Assembly: GCF_020283565.1 (NCBI RefSeq)
Contig: NC_060064.1
Coordinates: forward strand, 26,680,337-26,744,336
Direction: 5' to 3'
Length of the DNA stretch: 64,000 nt
DNA from: Trifolium pratense
Taxonomy: Eukaryota; Streptophyta; Magnoliopsida; Fabales; Fabaceae
Below the pieces are notes generated by a model. The model saw only the letters and a program-made list of their open reading frames with translations, was not told the DNA's origin and did no database searches. Every line of letters begins with the position of its first letter. Position 1 is the stretch's first letter. The position numbers and the translations under genes were made by a program. Below, in pieces: positions 56,685 to 64,000 of the stretch.

Positions 56685-59600
56685 ATGCTTCAAATCCAAG
56701 GCTACCTAGTATTATTTCTTTTATGGTTCATTTCAACTATTTTCATTAGATCACTTTTCAAAAAATCTGAGTATTATAAATTACCACCTGGTCCCCCAAT
56801 TTCATTACCAATTTTAGGACATGCACCTTATCTTAGATCACTTCTTCATAAATCACTTTACAATCTATCAATTCGTTATGGCCCTTTAATGCATATCATG
56901 CTCGGTTCACAACATGTCATAGTTGCATCTTCAGCTGAAAGTGCTAAACAAATATTGAAAACTTGTGAAGAGTCTTTTATCAATAGACCAATTATGATTG
57001 CTAGTGAAAATTTAACATATGGTGCAGCTGATTATTTTTTCATACCTTATGGTACTTATTGGAGGTTTCTTAAGAAGCTTTGTATGACAGAGCTTCTTAG
57101 CGGGAAAACTCTCGAACACTTTGTTAGTATTCGAGAGGATGAAATTAAGTGTTTTTTAGGTACCCTTTTGGAAACATCTAAAAGTGGTAAGCCTATTGAA
57201 ATGAGGCATGAACTTATTAGACATACTAATAATATCATTTCTAGAATGACCATGGGAAAAAAGAGTAATGGTATGAATGATGAAGTTGGTGAGTTGAGAA
57301 AAGTGATTAGGGAAATTGGTGAACTTCTTGGTGCATTTAATTTAGGTGATATTATTGGATTTATGAGACCATTTGATTTACAAGGATTTGGAAAAAGAAA
57401 TAGAGATACACATCATAAGATGGATTTAATGATGGAGAAAGTGTTGAAGGAACATGAAGAGGTTAGAGCAAAAGAAGGTGATGGTAGTGATAGAAAGAAG
57501 GATCTGTTTGATATTTTGTTGAACTTGATTGAAGCTGATGGAAGTAAACTCACTAGACAAAGTGCTAAAGCTTTTGCTCTGGTATGAATTTTTTTTATCC
57601 AAAATCATTTTTTTTAATACTATGTTTGTTAGATACTAATTGTTACTAGGTAAATTATTTGGTAACTACTATAACAAGTATAAGTTGTAAGGTCTTATAG
57701 GATCACAACGGAGCTCTCCGGATTTGAGTATACATATTACTTATTTATAATTTTTTTATTTTTTAATAACTCTTTTTACTAATAATACTTAATAAATATT
57801 GGATCTTTCTAATTCAGTACCTTTAAAAGTTTTAAATGAATTCCGCCAAAAAATATAAATCTCATCAATAATTCTATATGTGTTAAATATGGTTGGATCC
57901 CATCCCCAAAAAGTTAGCTCAAAGGGTGAAGTTGTCCTCACATATTTATACACTTCACATCCCGGAAACCTAAGCAATGTGACATGGTATCAGAGTCGGG
58001 TTAAGGACTGCAATGTGGGCATATTTATACACTTCACATCTCGGAAACATAAGCAATGTGGGACTTCAAACACAACAAACAACATATTCAACACCCACCC
58101 TCACGCCTAGCGTGATCCTAGGTCAAATGCCCATAATGCAGTTTTTAACTCGGCTCTGAAATCATGTGTTAAATATGATTGAATCTCATCCCAAAAGCTA
58201 GCTCAAAGGGTGTTGCTCTCACATATTTATACACTTCACATTCCGAGAACCTAAACAATGTGGGACTTCAAACAATCACTAACAACATAACAACATATTC
58301 AATAGTAAGATTTGTCTTTGAAACACAAGAAACATAGATTAAACAAGGAAATGACATACTCCCTCCGTCCCAAAATGAGTGAGCTATTTTGACTATATAT
58401 ACTATTCACATCTTACTTTGACCTTTTTTTCTACGAATAAATTAAAATAAATATTAGTATATAAGATGTTGTTGGATTCATCTCGATGAGTATTTTCAAA
58501 ATATCATATTTTTATAATTTTTACTATTATACAATCAAAAATATTAATCGTCAAAATTATGCATTGACATGCATGACGCACACTCATTGTGGGACGGAGG
58601 AGTATATAGTTAAGTCATTGAGTAAACCTTTAAGTATGTGATAGCTTAGCCTTACATCAGAGTAGATCTAAATGCTCCTATAATTCTTTTGGAATATATG
58701 AGGCGGGATGGGGAATATAAGTCACATGACAATGACATCATTATATTTTTTAAATGAATCATTTTTTCAAATTAATCTAGTACAAGTACAATATGAAATG
58801 TGGACCCAGATTGCCTGGATTTTCAAATCCAAATTGCCTACCTATAGTTTAGTTGGTAATATGTGCTGTGCAGTAACAAAAATTTATTTTATTTAAAAGT
58901 AACTACTCAATGTAAAGTAGTTTATGTTTGAAATTTAAATATAAAAGTGAGTTGAGTTGAAGAATTAATTTTAGTGTACAAAATTATATATAATTTTTTT
59001 TTAAACAAAATTATATATAAATTTAAAATTTACAAATTTTAACTTTAAATTAAAATTAATTCTAAAAGCAAAATCAATTATATTTTAGAACTATCAAACA
59101 TGCTCATATTATTATGTCGTAAAAAAAAGAACCTCAAATTAAATTACTTGTGTGTTTAACCAAATACATTAGTTATTTAATGAATATCAAAAATAAATAT
59201 TTGTTTATAATTAAAGTTGGAGGAAATATATTATTTTCTTTTTTGTATATAGATGAAATGACAAAACCGTCATAAACTCATATATACAAGTGAGAAAGTT
59301 GGGGTTCGAACCCCAATCAAAACATATGGCCTAATAATTTTAGTATTTGAACTAAGACTTATGTACAGAGAAAATATATTGTACTATATACATTTATCTT
59401 AATGGTTAACACATTTTCTGGTAAATAGAAAATTGAATTCAGTAACACAAACTTTACAACACACGCACAAAATGTCCATCGGTAGATTTTATTGCAGTAG
59501 AGCCTAGTGGCAATGGTTAATATCCAATGATTAATACAAATAATTTTATAAATTTTAAGTACTCTTTCATTTATTTACCATTTTTCTTAATCTAAATGAA

Positions 59601-60468
59601 ACAATACAAGTGAAATTATTGATGTAGACATAGTCTATGTTTGATATCACGGTGAATACGGCAGAATCACGTGATCCGTCGTGGGTTTTCAAAAGCTACA
59701 CTTTGTAGCTTCTGTGGAATCACAGTGGCTCATTGTGATTCTGGCATAACCACAATAATACCAAATATAGGCATAATTATATCAAGAGATGCAATAAAAT
59801 ATGAATTTAACAATGCTTAATATGGTGAACAGGACATGTTCATTGCAGGAACAAATGGACCAGCAAGTGTGTTAGAATGGGCACTAGCAGAACTAATAAG
59901 AAATCCACATGTTTTCAAGAAAGCAAGAGAAGAAATTGATTCTGTTGTTGGTAAAGAAAGACTTGTTAAAGAATCAGATATACCAAATTTACCTTATCTT
60001 CAAGCAGTAGTTAAAGAAACTCTTAGAATGCATCCACCAACTCCAATATTTGCAAGAGAAGCTATAAGAAGTTGTCAAGTTGATGGATATGATGTACCAG
60101 AACATTCAAAGATTTTCATCAATGCTTGGGCTATTGGTAGAGATCCTAACTATTGGGACAATCCATTAGTCTATGACCCTGAAAGATTCTTCGTCAATGA
60201 TGATCCTAACAAGAGTAAAATTGATGTTAGAGGACAATATTATCAACTTTTGCCATTTGGTAGTGGGAGAAGAAGTTGTCCTGGTGCTTCACTTGCTTTG
60301 CTTGTTATCCAAGCAACACTTGCTAGTTTGATACAATGCTATGATTGGGTTGTTAATGATGGTAAGGATCATGATCTTGATATGTCGGAAGTAGGAAGGG
60401 TTACTGTGTTTTTGGCAAATCCACTCAAATGCAAGCCTGTTCCACATTTTGTTCCATTCTCTGCTTGA
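56685..60468 (+). CDS. CYP93E: CYP93E-type cytochrome P450 (beta-amyrin 24-hydroxylase family)
   Basis: Two exons, 56685-57581 (donor GTATGA) and 59833-60468 (acceptor GAACAG), join in phase 0 to 510 residues. An N-terminal anchor (about 5-24) is followed by a basic stretch and the hinge KLPPGPPISLPILGH. Later motifs are the I-helix segment FIAGTNGPAS, KETLR (ExxR of the K-helix), DPERF, and the heme loop FGSGRRSCPGASLA with the ligand Cys. The sequence strongly resembles CYP93E enzymes, ER-bound monooxygenases that hydroxylate C-24 of beta-amyrin or sophoradiol in soyasaponin synthesis. The I-helix has AGTNGP where most P450s have AGTDT(T/S); I recall this as usual for CYP93E. The substrate is inferred from subfamily only. 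The 2.25 kb intron holds a TRIM and two MITEs. Confidence 0.92.
57881..58275 (+). mobile_element. TRIM-like element in the CYP93E intron
   Basis: A first LTR-like repeat (57881-57984, TGTTAAATATGGTTGG...AATGTGACA) is followed at once by TGGTATCAGAGTC, the tRNA-Met primer binding site. A second copy begins TGTTAAATATGATTG at 58167. A partial third copy of the LTR end (TTTATACACTTCACATCTCG at about 58024) indicates internal rearrangement. The interior is short and non-coding. It is a different TRIM family from those at 8433 and 28563. Confidence 0.75.
58359..58602. mobile_element. Stowaway-type MITE, 244 bp, in the CYP93E intron
   Basis: Ends CTCCCTCCGTCCCAAAATGA and, on the minus strand, CTCCTCCGTCCCACAATGAG, with TA on both sides. 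This is the standard Stowaway signature. Confidence 0.92.
59636..59769. mobile_element. Small fold-back MITE in the CYP93E intron
   Basis: Left TATGTTTGATATCACGGTG and right (minus strand) TATATTTGGTATTATTGTGG are inverted; ACGGCAGAATCAC pairs with GTGATTCTGGC further in. It ends about 65 bp before exon 2. Confidence 0.65.
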
Positions 60469-61622
60469 AGAATATGGATGGAATGGTGATTCAGTGAAGA
60501 ATCAAATTCATTTCTCAAGTTATGTTTTGCCTGCTATTTCTTGTTATTGTTATTTATCTTATTTCTATTTTGTGTTTTTTTTAAGGAGAAGTGTATGTGA
60601 AAACTTAATGGCAGCCTAATTTATATAAAAATAAATCCAATCCTTTTCTATCTTTAATTTGGTTACAAAGTTTGTACTCTGCTTAGGAACTCTAACATTA
60701 TGTTTGATTTGGAAACAAAAGTGTTAAATAAATAGCTATTATGACTAGATCAAAATGAGATAACTCCCATGGTGATGCTAGAGGCAGTTACGGTGGTGAT
60801 GGATTTCTAGTACAGTGGAGCACGGTAGGAAAGGTACCTGCAAAACATGTTAGCACTCCAATACTAAAGTTAGTACGTGATTAAGGAGGAGTATAGTGAA
60901 AAGTGATTGAATTGTGTACCTTGATGCCAAAGTCTTGTCCTTATATTGGGGGAGACAGTTATAACCATCTATGATAGCTAGCGACAACTGACATAGAGTA
61001 AACGGAGCCGTTGAGATGAATCAAATGGTCATGAAGGTGGTGCAAGGGGAGTCCTCGTTACTGGGGGTGTACCGGAGCAATGGGATATGTTACCCTTGGC
61101 TTGTAGGTGAAGCTACCGGAATAGAGTGGATTTGGACCAGACTTTGGAGCATTTGGGCAAAGGGTATTGGGCCTTGGCCGAGTCCGGAACAATTGCTTCC
61201 AAGTCCTTGTTACACTTCGGTAACAAGGAGTTGTGACTCATCTAGATGTTGGTGGGCCAAGGATCCATCTAGAACATTTACGCTGGCGTGCCTTTGTTAG
61301 TGGGGTGCAATCTCTTCATATTTTCAGTGAATCTAGCGCATTTAATGCGCTTCAGAATGGAGGAGATGGCGTGCAATATTGAAGAGACGCTTGAGTATTG
61401 ATGACTGACGCGTGTCCTAAACCCTCAAAAATTGGGATGTCTTGTGGAGAACAAGGGGTTGATAAGAATGTCCACATCAAATGAATAGACATCAAGCAAG
61501 TTTGCAAAAACAGTTGAAGGGAAGCAAATTGTAGAAGTTATTATGGATAAAGTATTTAAAAAAAAAATATTGTTATATTTAGCAGCTTCAGTTTTGTTAT
61601 TTTTCTCCATTATATAGTTTCA
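60469..61622. other. CYP93E 3' region and unidentified repeat-like DNA
   Basis: About 60780-61420 has higher GC than its surroundings and a 94-codon frame without recognisable domain; it looks like internal retrotransposon debris, but I cannot name a family. Confidence 0.4.
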
Positions 61623-62268
61623 AGCCTCTATAGGACATCATTGATGATAGATGGATAGGCAATTGCATAGGCCATTACATGCCGCCGACTATTATCTCAA
61701 TTTCAAACTACACTACTAGTTGTATGATTGTTTGCAAAGGATGATTGGAAATGTTCAAGAGATTACTAAAATTGATGCGCAATTAAAAGACTTTAAGACG
61801 AGCATTTTATTTTGGATGTCTGATAGCAATGGATCTACTTGAAACGAAAAACTCCCGCACAATGGTGGGAATCTTAATGGGACGAGCATCCGGAGCTTCA
61901 AAATTTTGCAATCCGGGTGCTAAGTTTAACCTGTAGCTCATATGGGTGCGAGAGAAAGTGCAGTGCCTTTGAGATGGTAAGTTTCTTTAAAATAGCCTAC
62001 ACTTTCCAAATACTAATGGAGTTTCTTTAAACTTTGTATGTATTAGATCCACACAAAGAGGAGGAACAAATGAAATGAATGACTTGTGTTTGTGATGACC
62101 AATTCAAAGTTAGCTAAGAAGAAAAAAACCAGAAAGATTGTAGATTATAGTCTTGATGACATTAATTCTGATGATGAATGGATTGTTGAATATGAAGGTT
62201 CACTTGCAAATGAATTTTTTTATTTCACTATAGAAAGTGATCCCGATTTCGATCAGCCATGCTACTAG
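61623..62268 (+). pseudogene. hAT transposase C-terminal remnant
   Basis: In order, after frame changes: DIIDDRW, RPLHAADYYLNF and LYDCLQRMIGNVQEITKIDAQ, then WDEHPELQNFAIRVLSLTCS and SYGCERKCSAFEM, the hAT dimerisation domain ('SLTCSSSGCERNWS.FE'). An exon-like end at GAGATG|GTAAG is followed by IHTKRRN and NSKLAKKKKTRKIVDYSLDD, then DINSDDEWI, typical of the C-terminus. Stops and shifts show it is inactive. It belongs to a different hAT group from 45440-46262. Confidence 0.8.
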
Positions 62269-63029
62269 GCAATAGACTTTGACCAGCCATAATTTGGTTT
62301 AAGCAAATTTCATTTGTTTGAAGTCTAGTGTTTAGGGTTTGAATTTATGGACACATTGCTAGTAATTGCCTGCCAAGTACATGCAGAGTATCCTGATGCC
62401 ATGACGGTATAGAAAAAGAAAAAGTTTGGATCAATTAAACTACACATAATGACATTACAAATCAGCTACATAAGATATTGTCAAAAAAGAAAACATTCAT
62501 GTGCAAGTGCAACTCAACTAAGAACATGTAATTGTAAAGAAGTTTGAACTAAAAAAATGAGGAATGTCTTTAGCTTATTAGTATAGGTTGCAGAAACATT
62601 TTTTTTCTTATCCATAGATAAGTACTTGTTTAATCTCAGATCCGCTTATTCAAAGAAACATATGTACATCAAAGAAATGTCTTTTAAAGTTTGCATATTA
62701 GTGATTCCTTAAAATAACTTGTACTCAAAGAAATGTCTTTTAAAGTTTGCATATTATTACACTAAAGAAGGTTCCATCATTTTTTGTAGGAAACCTGCTA
62801 CTATAATCTAACCAACCTTAGCACACTAAAGTAGGCTAGCCTCTGTTGTAAATTAAGAGAAGACAAAATCCATAAACCCAAAATTAGTTGTTGCAATAAA
62901 AGAGAAACCAAGTACTACAGAAGAAATCATCTTGTTACAATTTGCAGCTACCAAACAATTGTATCATTCAAAATAAACTTCACATCTTGAAGAGCTCCTT
63001 GTGAATGCCATTAATTCTTCTACCACTTC
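62269..63029. other. AT-rich spacer
   Basis: Contains a short direct repeat (AAAGAAATGTCTTTTAAAGT at 62669 and 62728); no gene recognised. Confidence 0.5.
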
Positions 63030-63276
63030 AAGCTTTTCCTCAGAATCTCTTTTAGGTGGTTGAAAGCGACAAGGAGTACTTTAGCTTTGAACTGCCATAG
63101 TTGGTGGTCTAGTCCTCTACTTTGTTTGGGCATTGTATAGTTTTCTTTATGGTTTTGTTTTTTGTATTTTGAATTCTTTTGTAACTTTATAATCTCCCTT
63201 GACACGCCTTGTGCTGAGGAGATATCTTTTTCTATAATGCATATCTCATTTTGGCTTGTTCAAAAAAAAAAAAAAA
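63030..63276 (+). pseudogene. LINE 3' end with poly(A) tail
   Basis: The frame from 63051 reads FRWLKATRSTLALNCHSWWS and SPLLCLGIV to a stop at 63140, almost identical to the C-terminus of the LINE at 26411. The 3' untranslated region ends in a 15-A tail at about 63261-63275 after CATATCTCATTTTGGCTTGT. Strongly 5'-truncated; target duplication not found. Confidence 0.85.
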
Positions 63277-63603
63277 ATTTACTCGGAATTCAATAAAGGT
63301 GAACTGTAGACTCTCATGCTCTCCAAAGCTGTTGAAATCAGCAAAATATGTTGTACAAATTGCACCTCATGTTCAGTTCATGTCGTCTATAATTTGTAAC
63401 AGTACACTCTTTAAACTGTAAAGAAAGGCATTCAGGCAAATATCTTGGGGTTGGGAAAAAGCAAATATGATAAATATCTGGTGTTAAAGGCATTTCAAGG
63501 ACAAAACTTTGAAGTATAGGGCAATTATGTGTAGAAAAGTTAATGCATCTACTTTACCATATCATACATTAACATTGCAGATGCTTCCTTATTTATAAGG
63601 TTA

Positions 63604-63671
63604 GCTCCGAGCCAACTCGCGAATAGATCGAGAATGTTCGCGCTTCGAACTATTCGTGAGTTGGCTCGAGT
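63604..63671. repeat. Inverted repeat able to form a hairpin
   Basis: GAGCCAACTCGCGAATAG (63609-63626) is the near-perfect inverse of CTATTCGTGAGTTGGCTC (63650-63667), one mismatch, with a 23-nt loop. Probably a small mobile-element relic. Confidence 0.8.
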
Positions 63672-64000
63672 CATTGTCAGCCCTATCTCTAGTACATGAA
63701 GAATCCATTCTCCAACAGACACATTTTTTTTTTTATATTTTATAATGGGGGAGAGATCAAATTACACTGGTGTAATATTTGAGTAATGTTACACCGCTTA
63801 ATAACGCTTTAACGAAGACAAATTTTATAAAATTCACCGTTAGATTGAAAGCTTATATCGTGTAGATCATCTATGTTAAACTTTACAAAAATCTAAAATC
63901 TATTTAACGGTGTATTTTAAGCACATTTGAATGCGTGTTTATGGAATAAATTATAAGAGACTGCAATGGTGGCTGGGTAAATAGTGCAGTGATATAATGG
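63672..64000. other. Window end, no recognised gene
   Basis: AT-rich; resembles dispersed repeat DNA but no ends were defined. Confidence 0.45.

Noticed and set aside
61016..61300. 94-codon plus-strand frame after the P450
   Set aside because: No recognisable domain; composition and location suggest retrotransposon debris, so no gene is called.

Overview
This is a stretch of plant nuclear DNA, almost certainly from a legume. It is AT-rich, its genes have GT-AG introns, and it carries a cytochrome P450 of the legume triterpene (CYP93E) type, a nuclear tRNA-Lys, plant-type U1 snRNA promoters and many plant transposable elements. I cannot name the species from sequence alone; an inverted-repeat-lacking-clade legume such as Medicago or Trifolium would fit.

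Six protein-coding or structural-RNA genes look intact. They are CDC45 (10349-12175, +, no intron), a RIN4-type immune regulator (14935-17740, -, four exons), a BAP31-like ER protein (31174-38745, +, two exons with a 6.9 kb intron), tRNA-Lys(UUU) (48513-48585, -), the GPI-transamidase subunit PIG-S (48733-53806, +, twelve exons that all join in frame) and a CYP93E P450 (56685-60468, +, two exons).

The most striking feature is a cluster of seven U1 snRNA loci between 33.0 and 47.4 kb. Three are divergent U1 copies in a tandem array of about 2.2 kb units that fills the BAP31 intron. Four more lie downstream. Five keep an upstream sequence element (USE) and a TATA-like box exactly 33 bp apart, as expected for Pol II snRNA genes. 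Only the copy at 40310 has a canonical 5' end. Two intron copies share the same change at U1 nucleotide 6, inside the 5' splice-site recognition sequence, and the third has a 4-nt deletion there. The last two downstream loci sit in a segmental duplication.

The rest is mostly mobile DNA. 0-7.5 kb: LINE debris, then a probable Helitron (1838-7503) carrying RPA1-like OB-fold exons and a B3-like domain. 7.7-9.8 kb: a fold-back element interrupted by a TRIM, a TAA microsatellite and SINE-like pieces. 20-23 kb: a 0.6 kb direct duplication enclosing a GC-rich patch, a MULE-type element with a captured plastid-targeting-like 5' exon, and an LTR. 24-30.5 kb: two related retroposons in opposite orientation, a 5'-truncated LINE with a 16-bp target duplication, a second TRIM with an hAT MITE in its LTR, and another fold-back. 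42-47 kb: LINE and hAT transposase remnants. The CYP93E intron carries a third TRIM and two MITEs. The final 3.5 kb contains an hAT transposase remnant and a LINE tail.

The protein-coding genes show no shared pathway (replication, immunity, ER trafficking, GPI anchoring, saponin synthesis), as is usual for a plant gene neighbourhood. All exon boundaries were read by eye from splice consensus and family knowledge.
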